From Massilia aquatica (lineage in GTDB: Bacteria > Pseudomonadota > Gammaproteobacteria > Burkholderiales > Burkholderiaceae_D), in contig NZ_VVIW01000022.1 of NCBI RefSeq assembly GCF_011682045.1, positions 41,719-105,718 on the forward strand: a DNA stretch of 64,000 nt, in the 5' to 3' direction. Position numbers and translations under genes: made by a program. Positions within the stretch are counted from its first letter, which is position 1, and every line of letters begins with the position of its first letter. The notes beneath the pieces were generated by a model, which was given only the letters and a program-made list of their open reading frames with translations, searched no databases and was not told the origin of the DNA. Of this stretch, positions 52,494-62,103 are shown piece after piece.

Positions 52494-54301
52494 TTCAATA
52501 GCTCTTCTCCATTTTTATTTGATACGATCACCAGTTGGGTGAAGCTGTTGGCATGCACGTACAGGCCGAGGAAGCGGTCGATGATGTGGGCAAAGGCGTG
52601 GATGCCGCTGCCGACAAAGGCTTCTTCGTCGATCGTCAGGCGCACTTCCATGCCGCGCACCAGGCAGGCGAAGGGGTTCCCCGGCAGCCAGGTGTTGGCC
52701 GCCTTGTACCCGACCGCGGCAATACCGCCGATCTGGCGCTGCGAGGACGGCGAGCGTGGCAGGTCGTACAGGGTGAGCATCTCGCGGAACGCATCGAGGC
52801 CGCCGTCGGCAAGCGACAGGTGGTTCAGCGAGAGGTGCGAGATCAGGCGCCAGTGGGCGCCGCGGCCACGCTCGAAGCGGTGCGACGACGTCGGTTTGCG
52901 CAAGAAGCTGACCTGGCGCACGGTGGAGCCGCCCTCCAAAAACAGGTCGCCGCCGCGCAGGCCGTAGGTCAGCGAGGACGGCAGGTCGCGGTTGGTGCAG
53001 GTCAGTTCCAGGCTGAGGGTGTCGGTTTCCACTTCGGCCGGGTCGAAGTCGATGTCGACGATCGAAATCTCGGTTTCGAAACCGGGACTTTTCTCGGCGA
53101 TGGTTTCATCGCGCCGCATGACCCAGTAGTGGCCCTTCTTTTCCGGCGTCTGCCCGTGCTTGAGCGAATAGAACGGGCGGAAGTCGACGATCGATTCGCC
53201 CTGCGGCGTCTGGCGCACCAGCTTGACCGAGTCGATCGACTGCACTTCGTAGGCAAACGCGCGGCGCGCGTCGGCCAGCACCGGATAGCTGGCGGTGGTG
53301 TGGGTCAGGCGGATCGGTTCACCGCGCTGGCGGAACAGGTTCACCACCGGGGTGCAGCCGAGCAGCACGTTATTCGTGGTCAGGGTGCCCAGCATGCGCG
53401 CCGCGTTCGAGTCGGTGCGCATGCCCGACAGCGCCAGGTGCAGGGTGATCGAGCGGCAGCCCATCGGCAGCACCGAGGTCAGCGCGGCCAGGTCGATGTC
53501 GAAGAAGTTGAATTTTTCGGGGAAGCAGAAATACTCGGTCAGCAGGCGGTAGGCCGAATGCGAGCGCGCTTCGAAGTCGATCAGCGATTCATTTTCCTCG
53601 AAACCGGCGGCCAGGATCGGAATGGCCGGCAGCGCCATCCAGCGCCCGCTGTTGTCGCCTTCGGCGTAGGCGGCCACGCTGCGCATGAACAGCGCGTCGC
53701 GCAGCGCCGCGCAGAACGAGGGCTCGCCGTCGATGAACACGCGCAGCTTGCCCAGGCCCAGGTTGGCCAGGGTCACCTGGTCGGAAATGCTGGTGATGGT
53801 CAGCGACAGGCTCGAGGTAGCGCCCACCGGTGGGCGGATCGCTTCGGGCGTGTCGATGATCGGCGCGAAGGTGGCGCCCGACAGGGCCACCGGCGCCACC
53901 GTCACCGGATACGAGGTGCGGAAGGTGCAGGAAGCGCCGCGCACCGGGCGCGTGGTCAGCTGGGTGCCGCGCGGGATCGCGGTGGCGGTGGTCAGCTGCG
54001 CGGCCACGCCCGAAAAATCCATGTGCGCGATCGAGCACGAGGGAAACGGGCGCAGGTAGTGCGGGTACAGCACTTCAAACAGGGCTTCGGTAAATTCGGG
54101 ATAGTCGTCGTCGAGCCGCTTGGCGATGCGGGAATTGAGCAGCGCGAACGATTCGATCATGCGTTCGATGTGCGGATCTTCGCACACCTCGCCGGCGATC
54201 AGGAGGCGCCCGGCGATCTTCGGGTAGCGTTCGGAGAATTCGCGCGAATAGCGCCGCAAAAATCCCAGTTCGCGTTCGTAATACGGTAATAGATCTTCCA
54301 A
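52457..54301 (-). CDS. tssF: T6SS baseplate protein TssF
   Basis: 614 aa. Classic start MEDLLPYYERELGFLRRYSREFSERYPKIAGRL (key LxYYExEL...RxxxxEFAxxYPK pattern), VEDPHIERMIESFALL-like segment, RPFPSCSIAHMDF, and SIVDIDFDPAE further on. Wedge subunit of the baseplate with TssG, TssE and TssK. 37-base overlap with tssG. Confidence 0.96.
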   Translation of the reverse strand: MEDLLPYYERELGFLRRYSREFSERYPKIAGRLLIAGEVCEDPHIERMIESFALLNSRIAKRLDDDYPEFTEALFEVLYPHYLRPFPSCSIAHMDFSGVAAQLTTATAIPRGTQLTTRPVRGASCTFRTSYPVTVAPVALSGATFAPIIDTPEAIRPPVGATSSLSLTITSISDQVTLANLGLGKLRVFIDGEPSFCAALRDALFMRSVAAYAEGDNSGRWMALPAIPILAAGFEENESLIDFEARSHSAYRLLTEYFCFPEKFNFFDIDLAALTSVLPMGCRSITLHLALSGMRTDSNAARMLGTLTTNNVLLGCTPVVNLFRQRGEPIRLTHTTASYPVLADARRAFAYEVQSIDSVKLVRQTPQGESIVDFRPFYSLKHGQTPEKKGHYWVMRRDETIAEKSPGFETEISIVDIDFDPAEVETDTLSLELTCTNRDLPSSLTYGLRGGDLFLEGGSTVRQVSFLRKPTSSHRFERGRGAHWRLISHLSLNHLSLADGGLDAFREMLTLYDLPRSPSSQRQIGGIAAVGYKAANTWLPGNPFACLVRGMEVRLTIDEEAFVGSGIHAFAHIIDRFLGLYVHANSFTQLVIVSNKNGEELLKCLPRSGDLSLL

Positions 54302-54303
54302 AC

Positions 54304-54792
54304 TCAGGCTCCCCCGATAGCGCGGCGCGCCTTGCTGATGGTGTAGTGCAGGCTCGATGGCTGCAAGATGGCGTCGAAATTGACGGGTTCCTGGGAACTG
54401 CTCACGACCAGCAGTGCCGTAATGGCGAAATTGAGGCGGTTGACCGACTCTTCCTGGATTTCCAGCGAGGCCTTGACGTTGCGCAGGCGCGGCTCATGGC
54501 GCGCAATGGCTTTTTCGAGACACTGGCAGATGTAGGCCCGGTCGTCGGTGCTCGAGAGCGAACGGCCGGCAAAATCGTTCAGGCCGAACGTGACGATCGA
54601 GCGCCCGCATTCGGGGTACCGTTGCAGCAGCAGTTCCGGGATCACGGTGCGCGTGTTGAGCAGCGCCTCGAGATCGCGTGCGACCGAGTCCTTCAAGTCC
54701 TCGATCGACATCCGGGTGACTGTGCCGCTGGAGGAACCATTGACCGGCACATCCATCAACCGGTCAAACAAACCTGGCGTAAAACCCTTCAT
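54304..54792 (-). CDS. tssE: T6SS baseplate gp25-like protein TssE
   Basis: 162 aa. GPW/gp25 fold: TPGLFDRLMD start, SVARDLEALLNTRTVIPE, SIVTFGLNDFAGRS, CLEKAIARHEPRLRNVKASLE (the conserved EPR motif). Ends 3 bases before tssF begins. Confidence 0.95.
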   Translation of the reverse strand: MKGFTPGLFDRLMDVPVNGSSSGTVTRMSIEDLKDSVARDLEALLNTRTVIPELLLQRYPECGRSIVTFGLNDFAGRSLSSTDDRAYICQCLEKAIARHEPRLRNVKASLEIQEESVNRLNFAITALLVVSSSQEPVNFDAILQPSSLHYTISKARRAIGGA

Positions 54793-54820
54793 TGGTACCC
54801 CGATACATTGCTACGCGTTA

Positions 54821-54871
54821 TGCTACTTAATGTTGCTTTATGTTGCCTTGATGCTGCTTTATGCCGTTTTA
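54821..54871. repeat. Degenerate 10-11-bp tandem repeat between hcp and tssE
   Basis: Five units on the plus strand: TGCTACTTAA, TGTTGCTTTA, TGTTGCCTTGA, TGCTGCTTTA, TGCCGTTTTA. The last unit and the end of the fourth are the final hcp codons and stop, so the repeat appears to be an expansion of the hcp 3' end. Confidence 0.65.
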
Positions 54872-55350
54872 TTGGTCGCCAGATCCCAGCCGCCGGAGGT
54901 ATTACCGCCCGCACCGCCGCCGATTTTTTGCTGCGTGTATTTCCATTTGACCTTGGAATACTTGAGCGACAGGCTTTCGGTCAGGATGTCGCCCTGCGAC
55001 ACGGTCGGCGCGACGCTCGAAATGATCACGTTGTCGAGATCGATTTCGAAATACTTGATGCGGTCGCCCTGGCCATCGGCGCGCAGGAACTCGATCTTGG
55101 CCTTGCCCAGGGTTTTACCCGACGAGCAGTTCTGCAGCAGCAGCGGGGTGGCCAGGTCGGCCAGCTTGGCGATCACAATGTCGCGGTGCTCGGTACGTTC
55201 GGCGGTATGGCCGCCGCCGGTCGATGCGGTCGCCGATTTCGGCTGCAGCACTTCCCAGCTGACCGACTGGCACTCGATCCAGTCTTTATGCGACGAGTCG
55301 GTCGACTCGCCCTTGATGCCGTCGAGTTGGAGGTAGACGTCGATTGCCAT
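54859..55350 (-). CDS. hcp: T6SS tube protein Hcp (TssD)
   Basis: 163 aa. Start MAIDVYLQLDGIKGES, then WIECQSVSWEV, HRDIVIAKLADLATPLLLQNCSSGKTL, VIISSVAPTVSQGDILTESLSLKYSKVKWKYT. Hexameric rings stack into the inner tube and carry small effectors. Own ribosome site (AAAGGAAT). Confidence 0.97.
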   Translation of the reverse strand: MAIDVYLQLDGIKGESTDSSHKDWIECQSVSWEVLQPKSATASTGGGHTAERTEHRDIVIAKLADLATPLLLQNCSSGKTLGKAKIEFLRADGQGDRIKYFEIDLDNVIISSVAPTVSQGDILTESLSLKYSKVKWKYTQQKIGGGAGGNTSGGWDLATNKTA

Positions 55351-55390
55351 GATATTCCTTTCGTTGGTTTGTAGGGACTAAGGCTTCGGC

Positions 55391-56878
55391 TTACGATTTG
55401 GTCGATGGTGGCAGTTCCGCGACCAGACGCAGGGACACCGACAACTCGTCGAGCTGGAAGTGAGGACGCAGGAACGACACGGCGCGGTACACGCCCGGAC
55501 GGCCCGGTACTTCCGACACTTGCACCGATGCTTCGCGCAACGGGAACTGGGCCTTCTGGGCCTGGCTCGCGTTATCGTCCAGCAACACGTACTGGGTCAA
55601 CCAGCGGTTCAGGTGGTCTTCGACGTTCGATGCGGCGGCAAAACTACCGATCTTGTCGCGCATCATTGCCTTCATGTAGTGGGCAATCCGCGAGACGGCG
55701 AAGATGTATTGCAGCTGGGCCGACAGGGACGCGTTGGCGTTGGCCGAATCGGTGTTGTATTTCTTCGCTTTCTGGGCCGACTGGGCGCCGAAGAAGGCCG
55801 CGTAGTCGGTGTTCTTGCAGTGCACCAGGGAGATGAAGCCCAGGTCGGACAGCTCTTTTTCACGGCGGTCGGTGATCGCGATTTCGGCCGGGCACTTGAG
55901 CGCCACTTCGCCTTCATCGGTCTTGAAGGTGTGGGTCGGCAGGTCTTCGACCAGGCCGCCGCCTTCGACGCCGCGGATCGCCGCGCACCAGCCGAAGTCG
56001 TCGAACGCCCCGGTCAGCTTGGTGGCGAAAGCGTAGGCCGCGTTGCACCACAGGTATTTGTGGTGGTCGGTGCCGTCCACGTCTTCGACGAAGTTGAAGC
56101 CTTCGGTGGTGGCGCCATCGGCCGGGTGGAACGGCAGGCGCCCCAGGAAGCGCGGCAGGGTGATGCCGACATAGCGCGAGTCTTCCGATTCGCGGAACGA
56201 TTTCCATTTGGCGTATTCGACCGTGTCAAAAATCTTGGCCAGGTCGCGCGGACGGCCCAGTTCGCTGTAGCTTTCCAGGCCGAACAGCTCGGGCGAGGCC
56301 GAGGTGATGAACGGCGCGTGGGCGGCGGCGGCGATGTGCGACATCTGCTCGACGAAATACATGTCTTCCGGCTGGCGCGTGATCTGGTAGTCGCCCAGGA
56401 GCGAGCCGAACGGTGCGCCGCCGAAGGTGCCGAATTCTTCTTCGTAGACTTTCTTGAACATCGCGCTCTGGTCGAACTCGATGGCGGTCTGGAAGTCCTT
56501 GACCAGCTCGCGCTTGGTCGCGTTGAACATCTTGATCTTGAGCGTGGTGCTGGTCGAGGTGTTCTTCACCAAGTAATGCAGGCCGGTCCAGCTGCTTTCG
56601 AGCTTCTGGAATTCGGGCGAGTGCATCACGGCCGAAAGCTGGTCCGAAATAATGCGGTCCAGTTCGGCGACGCGGGCGTCGATGGTGGCCGACAGGTTGT
56701 CCGACACGATCACCGTGCCGTCCATCACCTGGTGCACCAGTTCCGAAATCAGGTCCTTGGCGCGGGCGTGCTCGACGCTCGATTTAGCCACCTTGCTCTG
56801 CTCGACGATCTGGTCGAGCAGGGCCGTTTCATGGGTCGCGGCGGCGGCGCCGGCGGCTTGGTTCAGTTGAGCGGACAT
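55391..56878 (-). CDS. tssC: T6SS sheath protein TssC
   Basis: 495 aa. Conserved LDRIISDQLSAVMHSPEFQKLESSWTGLHYLV near 75-105, FDQSAMFKKVYEEEFGTFGGAPFG, and the C-terminal RDKIGSF...YVLLD and LRPHFQLDELSVSLRLVAELP. Large subunit of the contractile sheath. Starts 2 bases after the tssB stop. Confidence 0.97.
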   Translation of the reverse strand: MSAQLNQAAGAAAATHETALLDQIVEQSKVAKSSVEHARAKDLISELVHQVMDGTVIVSDNLSATIDARVAELDRIISDQLSAVMHSPEFQKLESSWTGLHYLVKNTSTSTTLKIKMFNATKRELVKDFQTAIEFDQSAMFKKVYEEEFGTFGGAPFGSLLGDYQITRQPEDMYFVEQMSHIAAAAHAPFITSASPELFGLESYSELGRPRDLAKIFDTVEYAKWKSFRESEDSRYVGITLPRFLGRLPFHPADGATTEGFNFVEDVDGTDHHKYLWCNAAYAFATKLTGAFDDFGWCAAIRGVEGGGLVEDLPTHTFKTDEGEVALKCPAEIAITDRREKELSDLGFISLVHCKNTDYAAFFGAQSAQKAKKYNTDSANANASLSAQLQYIFAVSRIAHYMKAMMRDKIGSFAAASNVEDHLNRWLTQYVLLDDNASQAQKAQFPLREASVQVSEVPGRPGVYRAVSFLRPHFQLDELSVSLRLVAELPPSTKS

Positions 56879-56880
56879 GG

Positions 56881-57387
56881 TTAGTCTTTCTTGGTAGCTT
56901 GCTGGCCGAGCTGGGCCAGTTTCTCGGTGTTGGTGAGCACGTCGGCGAGGATGTCTTCGAGCTTGTCGTTGCCGGCCAGCTTGTTGCGCAGGTCGGCCAG
57001 CTTGGTGCGCGCTTCGAGCAGTTTGCGCAGCGGTTCGACTTGCTGGACCACCGACTCCGGACGGAAATCTTCCATCGAACGGAACTTGAGGTCGACGGCG
57101 AACTTGCCGCCTTCGCCGGTCAGGGTGTTCTGCACGCGGTAAGCGGCGCGCGGTTCGATCCCCTTCATGACTTCATCGAAATTGTCGCGGTCGATGCCGA
57201 CGAAATTGCGGTCTTTCAGGCGTTTCTTCTCGACTTCGGAAGTGCCGCCGAAATCGCCCACCACACCCATCACGAAGGGCAGTTCCTTGCTTTCGATGGC
57301 GTCGCCGATTTCGACGTCATAGGTCATCTGGATGCGTGGCGGCCGCACTTTTTGCAGCTTCTTCTGGACACTTTGTTTCTTTGACAT
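56881..57387 (-). CDS. tssB: T6SS sheath protein TssB
   Basis: 168 aa from ATG at 57387 (GAAGGAAT upstream). Signature VRPPRIQMTYDVEIGDAIESKELPFVMGVVGDFGG, then FVGIDRDNFDEVM and LAVDLKFRSMEDF-like segment. Small sheath subunit and interaction partner of TssC. First core gene after the TPR lipoprotein gene. Confidence 0.97.
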   Translation of the reverse strand: MSKKQSVQKKLQKVRPPRIQMTYDVEIGDAIESKELPFVMGVVGDFGGTSEVEKKRLKDRNFVGIDRDNFDEVMKGIEPRAAYRVQNTLTGEGGKFAVDLKFRSMEDFRPESVVQQVEPLRKLLEARTKLADLRNKLAGNDKLEDILADVLTNTEKLAQLGQQATKKD

Positions 57388-57427
57388 GGTAATTCCTTCT
57401 ACATGATGTGTGAGCGGGTCGTGCAGC

Positions 57428-58081
57428 CTACTTGCCTGAATCCCTGAGATTGTTGAGAGCCTCGAACGGACTTTTCGACTCCGGTTCCCGGAGCTTGATG
57501 GCCGGTTTGTCGTTCTCGGCCTTGGGAGTGTCTTTGAGCGACGTGAGCGGGTTATTGTCCTTGACTGCCTTGACCGCACTCTTCTCGGGCTGGGACCGGC
57601 GGATCGGGGCGACCGGGGCGGTGTCGCCCATGTTGTCGCGCAACAGCTTGATCTGCTCCTGGGAATCGGCGCGCACTTGCCCGACCAGCGCGCTCTGGCG
57701 ATTCAGGTTGCCGAGCGCGTTATTCACACTACGCAGGCCGGCCGCGGCGATAATGGCGCTGGCGGTCTTGTCGTTGGGATCACGCAACAACACTTCCTGC
57801 GCAGCGACGATCGCTTCGCCATGCTGGCCGGAGTCGTAGCGGCTCTGGGCAATCTTTACCCATGGCGCCTTGTCGCCCGTGTAGGCGGCGGTGGCCTGCT
57901 TCCAGTAGCCGATCGCCTCTTCCTTGCGTCCGGCGGCCGAGGCCTGGGTACCCTGGTTGAGCAGCTCGGCCAGCGGCGGAGGGCCCTTGGCCACCACAGG
58001 CTTGGTGGTCTCGCAGCCGGTCAATGCCGCGGCGCAGGCAAGGACGCCGCACAGGTACTTGAAATCGGAAAAAGTGGTCAT
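57428..58081 (-). CDS. TPR-containing lipoprotein of the T6SS operon
   Basis: 217 aa. Signal peptide with lipobox LTGC (cysteine at about 23). TPR-like helices at about 37-115: LLNQGTQASAAGRKEEAIGYWKQATAAY, WVKIAQSRYDSGQHGEAIVAAQEVLL. Charged C-terminal tail with SLKDTPKAEND and SPFEALNNLRDSGK. It heads the tssB operon. TssJ, the usual outer-membrane lipoprotein, is shorter and beta-rich and is not seen here; whether this protein substitutes for it is unknown. Confidence 0.8.
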   Translation of the reverse strand: MTTFSDFKYLCGVLACAAALTGCETTKPVVAKGPPPLAELLNQGTQASAAGRKEEAIGYWKQATAAYTGDKAPWVKIAQSRYDSGQHGEAIVAAQEVLLRDPNDKTASAIIAAAGLRSVNNALGNLNRQSALVGQVRADSQEQIKLLRDNMGDTAPVAPIRRSQPEKSAVKAVKDNNPLTSLKDTPKAENDKPAIKLREPESKSPFEALNNLRDSGK

Positions 58082-58317
58082 GCGGTATCCTCAGAAGCGG
58101 TGACAAAAAAGTAATGTGTATATTGTAACACTTATTACTGAAACAACGTTAGCAGAGTTTGAAATTTAACAGCGTTCAATTGAAAATCACACATTCTCAC
58201 TTTGTAGTAAGCGCGCACGTTACATTAGGAACGGCAGACAAATCTTCTCATAAATGTTATTGTTCCGCTAATTAGTTTTTCAAATTCGCGCAAAATTTTC
58301 CGAAGGGTGCCAACAGC
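58082..58317. promoter_or_regulatory. AT-rich divergent promoter region of the T6SS operons
   Basis: 236 bases between the leftward lipoprotein-tssB operon and rightward tssK. Much more AT-rich than its surroundings, with several TATA-like stretches (for example TGTGTATATTGTAACAC near 58112-58128, a TGT...ACA dyad). Exact promoters cannot be fixed by eye; AT-richness fits H-NS-type silencing. Confidence 0.5.
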
Positions 58318-59658
58318 ATGTCAAGTAAAGTCCTCTGGGGTGAAGGATTGTTCCTGCGCCCCCAGCATTTCCAGCAGCAGGACCAGTACCACGAGCACCG
58401 CCTCAACGAGAGCGTCAAGGCAGTCCATCCCTACGCCTGGGGCGTGAACCAGTTGCAGGTCGACCGCGATGCGCTGGCCAACAATGCCTTGCGCGTGCTG
58501 GAACTGTCGCTGCGCTTCCAGGATGGCGAGCTGGTCGACGCGCCGGGCGCCGATGCGCTGCCCGAGACGGTCGACCTGAGCCAGTTGCTGCAATCGCAGC
58601 AGACCGTCACGTTCTACGCCGCCCTGCCCGCCTTCAAGCCGTTCGGCGGCAACTTCGCGCCGCTCGGCCAGACTGCCAACGCGGCCCGCTTCGTCCAGTC
58701 CAACGCCGACACGCCCGACCTGTACACCCAGGCCGCGCAAGCCCAGCTGACCTACCTGACCAAGAGCGTGCGTCTCATTTCCGAGTTCGAGCCGCGCGAT
58801 TCGTACACCCACTTCCCGCTGCTGCGCCTGCGCCGCGTGGCCACCGGCGGGTTCGAGATGGACCCGGGATTCGTGCCGCCAAGCATGTCGGTGCGCAGCG
58901 CCCCGATCCTGTTCCTGCAGCTGCGCCGCCTGATCGACGCCTTGCAGGCCAAGGTCAGCGCCCTGTACGGGCACCACCGCGAACCGAGCAAGAACGTGAT
59001 CGAGTTCCGTTCCGGCGACATGTCCTCGTTCTGGCTGCTGCACACGGCCAGCAGCGCGTATGCCTCGCTGACGCACTACTTCCATCATCCGGCGCTGCAT
59101 CCGGAGCGCCTGTACGAAGCCCAGCTGGGCGTGGCGGGCGCCCTGATGACGTTCTCCAAGAGCTGGACCCTGGCCGACCTGCCGCCCTACCAGCATGCCG
59201 ATCCGGGACCGGCCTTCGCGAAACTGAACATGATCATCCGCGACCTGCTCGACACTGTAATATCGTCGAAGTACTTCGCCATTGCGCTCGATCTGATCAA
59301 GCCGTCCTACTATCTGGGTTCGCTGGAGTCCGGCAAGATCGACGACAAGACCGTGTTCTACCTGGCGGTGTCGGCCAACCTGGCGGCCATCGAGCTGGTC
59401 GAAGTGGTGCCGCTGCGCTTCAAGATCGGCGCCCCCGACGACGTCGAGAAGTTCGTGCTCTCGGCCATGCCGGGCGTGCGCCTGCAGCACGCGCCGCAGG
59501 TGCCGCCGGCGGTGCCGGTGCGTCCCGACACGGTCTACTTCACGATCGAGGCCAAAGGCCAGATGTACGAACGCATGATGCAGGCGCAGTCGATTTCGAT
59601 TTATGTTCCCGAAGGCTTGCGCGAGCTGTCCCTGGAACTGATTGCCGTAACCTCCTGA
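58318..59658 (+). CDS. tssK: T6SS baseplate-membrane connector TssK
   Basis: 446 aa. Start KVLWGEGLFLRPQHFQQQDQYHEHRLNE is diagnostic of TssK. YPHPLRP-like segment is replaced by PYAWGVNQLQVD. C-terminal VPLRFKIGAPDDVEKFVLSAMPGVRLQHAPQVPPAVP and YFTIEAKGQMYERMM. Trimeric adaptor linking baseplate to TssL/TssM. Confidence 0.97.
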   Translation: MSSKVLWGEGLFLRPQHFQQQDQYHEHRLNESVKAVHPYAWGVNQLQVDRDALANNALRVLELSLRFQDGELVDAPGADALPETVDLSQLLQSQQTVTFYAALPAFKPFGGNFAPLGQTANAARFVQSNADTPDLYTQAAQAQLTYLTKSVRLISEFEPRDSYTHFPLLRLRRVATGGFEMDPGFVPPSMSVRSAPILFLQLRRLIDALQAKVSALYGHHREPSKNVIEFRSGDMSSFWLLHTASSAYASLTHYFHHPALHPERLYEAQLGVAGALMTFSKSWTLADLPPYQHADPGPAFAKLNMIIRDLLDTVISSKYFAIALDLIKPSYYLGSLESGKIDDKTVFYLAVSANLAAIELVEVVPLRFKIGAPDDVEKFVLSAMPGVRLQHAPQVPPAVPVRPDTVYFTIEAKGQMYERMMQAQSISIYVPEGLRELSLELIAVTS

Positions 59659-59674
59659 CCCAAGGATTGCCCAG

Positions 59675-60439
59675 ATGACTACCACCGCACCCTCCCTGAT
59701 GGCTGGCGGGCCCGTTGCGCCCGCCGCGGGAGCGACCCCGCAAACGCTGCTCGACCTGATGTACGAAGGCTTTTACGCGCTGTTCATGCTCAAGAACGGC
59801 AGCGGGCCGCAGAACAACACCGATTTCCAGCGCAAGACCACCCAGTTCCTCGAAGATTTCACGCGCGGCGCCAAGAAGCAAGGCGCCTCGGCCGACGACA
59901 TCGACGCCTCCAAGTACGCGTTCTGCGCGGCGGTCGACGAAATCATCCTGCGCTCGAATTTTTCGATCCGCGACGAGTGGGAACGGCGCCCGCTGCAACT
60001 GGTGCTGTTCGGCGACCAGCTGGCCGGCGAGAACTTCTATCACCGCCTCGAATCGCTGCGCACGCGCGGCAGCACCCATTTGCAGGCGCTGGAAGTATTC
60101 CATATGTGCCTGCTGCTGGGCTTCCAGGGCCGCTACATCCTGGAAGGGTCGGAAAAGCTGAACTACCTGACCGCGCGCCTGGGCGACGAAATCGCCAACA
60201 TGAAGGGCCGCCGCGGCGGCTTTGCGCCGCACGCCGACCGTCCCGACCAGATCGTGCACAAGCTGCGCAGCGACTTGCCGCTGTGGGTCCTGTGCTCGGT
60301 GTTCGGGCTCATTTGCATTCTCGGCTACGTCGGGCTGCGCACGTCCCTCAACAAGAGCACCGATGAACGCATGAGCGCCTACAACGACGTGGTCAAGCTG
60401 GCGCCGCGCGCCGCCAACCTCACCATTACGCTGCCGTGA
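59675..60439 (+). CDS. tssL: T6SS membrane-complex protein TssL (DotU)
   Basis: 254 aa. DotU cytoplasmic domain about 22-185: [73 protein letters not shown]. One C-terminal membrane helix at about 203-222. No peptidoglycan-binding extension; the separate OmpA protein at 44168 may fill that role. Follows tssK by 16 bases. Confidence 0.96.
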   Translation: MTTTAPSLMAGGPVAPAAGATPQTLLDLMYEGFYALFMLKNGSGPQNNTDFQRKTTQFLEDFTRGAKKQGASADDIDASKYAFCAAVDEIILRSNFSIRDEWERRPLQLVLFGDQLAGENFYHRLESLRTRGSTHLQALEVFHMCLLLGFQGRYILEGSEKLNYLTARLGDEIANMKGRRGGFAPHADRPDQIVHKLRSDLPLWVLCSVFGLICILGYVGLRTSLNKSTDERMSAYNDVVKLAPRAANLTITLP

Positions 60440-60530
60440 GAACGCGCCCGGACCGGATCATGTGCATGACTGGTCCGGGCGCGCCGGCGCCGTCGGCAAC
60501 CTTGGGCAGCGCCGTGCAGGGCGAGGGGAA

Positions 60531-61094
60531 ATGAAGCAAGAAATCTACATCAGCACCGATGTCGAAACCGACGGCCCGATTCCGGGTCCGCATTCGATGC
60601 TCAGTATCGGGTCGGCCGCCTACCTGGCCGACAAGACCTGCATCTCCACCTTCAGCGCCAACCTGGAATGCCTGCCGGAAGCGACGGCGCACCCGGACAC
60701 CGCCGCCTGGTGGCTGACCCAGCCCGAGGCCTGGGCCGCTTGCCGCGCGAATCCGGAAACGCCGCAGGCGGCCATGCAGCGCTATCTGGCATGGGTCAAG
60801 TCGCTGCCCGGCAAACCGGTGTTCGTGGCCTACCCCGCCGGCTTCGATTTCCTGTTCGTGTACTGGTACCTGATCCGGTTTACCGGCGAAAGCCCGTTCA
60901 GCCATTCGGCGCTCGACATCAAGTCGTACGCCATGGCGGTGCTCAAGCGCGGCTACCGCGACAGCACCAAGCGCAACATGCCCGAACACTGGTTCGATCC
61001 CCTGCCCCACACGCATGTGGCGCTCGACGACGCCATCGAACAGGGTGCGATGTTCTGCAATATGCTGGCCGATAACCTGGCGCGCGGGCGCTAG
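60531..61094 (+). CDS. DEDDh-type 3'-5' exonuclease
   Basis: 187 aa from ATG at 60531 (GAGGGGA upstream). Exo I D10-x-E12 (STDVETDGP), Exo II in [12 protein letters not shown] (D of GFD), Exo III H-x4-D in THVALDDA. Compact exonuclease-domain protein resembling RNase T/DnaQ-like nucleases. Nucleic-acid substrate unknown. Its stop overlaps the convergent HD gene's stop by 4 bases (CTAG). Confidence 0.85.
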   Translation: MKQEIYISTDVETDGPIPGPHSMLSIGSAAYLADKTCISTFSANLECLPEATAHPDTAAWWLTQPEAWAACRANPETPQAAMQRYLAWVKSLPGKPVFVAYPAGFDFLFVYWYLIRFTGESPFSHSALDIKSYAMAVLKRGYRDSTKRNMPEHWFDPLPHTHVALDDAIEQGAMFCNMLADNLARGR

Positions 61095-61636
61095 GCGGGA
61101 TAGGCGGCGATCTTGGCGGCCAGGCGCTGGGCCAAATATCCGTGCGCCGCTCCCAGGGTGTCCAGGATCAGGCATGCTTCCTTGCCGTAGGCGCTGACCT
61201 TCTCGGGCGGCCAGTAATGCGGTGGCGCTTCCAGGTTGCAGATACGGTCGGCCAACTTGACGCACCAGATGCCCTTGGGCTGCTGCACGATTCTTGCCAG
61301 GCTGTCGGCCATGGCGTCGGCTTTCGACAGGCCGGGCGCCTTCGACAAGGCGGCCACGCCATCTGCCACTGCCGGGCCGAATTCGGCCACCAGGGTGGCG
61401 TGCGCGACCTCCTGGTCTTCCATTGCGTCGTGCAGGATGGCGCAGGTCATGGCCACGCCGATGCCGTCGATCGGCTCCTGCGCATGGGCGGCCAGAAGCT
61501 CCATGCCGACCATGCCCAGATGGACCAGGTAGGGCATCTCGGTGCCGGGGAATTTCTGCTGTGCGTGCGCCACGGCGGCGAAGCGCCAGGCTTTGATCCA
61601 GGCCTCCTGGGATGCGTAATCGATGTGCTTTGTCAT
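61091..61636 (-). CDS. HD-domain hydrolase, MESH1/SpoT-HD-like
   Basis: 181 aa from ATG at 61636 (GGAGGAG upstream). Metal motif: H39 (YLVHLGMVG), H69-D70-x-x-E73-D74 (ILHDAMED), and the later D in [11 protein letters not shown]. This H...HDxxED...D set is that of stand-alone SpoT-type HD hydrolases (MESH1), which act on (p)ppGpp or NADPH. No synthetase domain. Assignment to alarmone hydrolysis is inference. Confidence 0.82.
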   Translation of the reverse strand: MTKHIDYASQEAWIKAWRFAAVAHAQQKFPGTEMPYLVHLGMVGMELLAAHAQEPIDGIGVAMTCAILHDAMEDQEVAHATLVAEFGPAVADGVAALSKAPGLSKADAMADSLARIVQQPKGIWCVKLADRICNLEAPPHYWPPEKVSAYGKEACLILDTLGAAHGYLAQRLAAKIAAYPA

Positions 61637-61733
61637 GGCTCCTCCGTTAGCGCATCTTAGCAGCAGGCAGACCTGGGTGCGAGCCGATAGAATATGGGCA
61701 CGCTGGCAAAGGCCGGCATCAACAGGAGAAAAC

Positions 61734-62033
61734 ATGTTCAGGGAAGTCGCGGAATTGAAGGTCGCCGAGGGAACGGAGCAGCGGTTCGAAGCAGGCGTGC
61801 AGCAAGCGGTGGCGCTGTTCAAGCGCGCCAAGGGGTGCCATGGCATGCGCCTGGAACGCTCGGCCGAAGAGCCGGGAAGCTACATGCTGTTCGTGGAGTG
61901 GGAAACCATTGACGACCATATGGTGCACTTTCGCGAGAGCGACGACTTCCAGGAATGGCGGCGGCTGGTGGGCGGCTTTTTCAGCGCGCCGCCGCGGGTC
62001 TTTCATACGACCATCGCGGTCGAGGGGTTCTGA
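61734..62033 (+). CDS. ABM-superfamily monooxygenase-like protein
   Basis: 99 aa from ATG at 61734 (AGGAGA upstream). MFREVAELKVAEGTEQRFE, GCHGMRLERSAEEPGSYMLFVEWETIDDHMVHFRESDDFQEWRRLVGGFF is the antibiotic-biosynthesis-monooxygenase (dimeric ferredoxin-like) fold; key W-x-x-x-x-x-H and F-R-x-S-x-x-F/W. Divergent from the HD gene. Substrate unknown. Confidence 0.85.
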   Translation: MFREVAELKVAEGTEQRFEAGVQQAVALFKRAKGCHGMRLERSAEEPGSYMLFVEWETIDDHMVHFRESDDFQEWRRLVGGFFSAPPRVFHTTIAVEGF

Positions 62034-62103
62034 GCCAACCGATCGCCATTCACGCCGGCGCGATGCATGGCAAGCCATCGCGCGGTGAGCTCGTGCATCG
62101 TGC

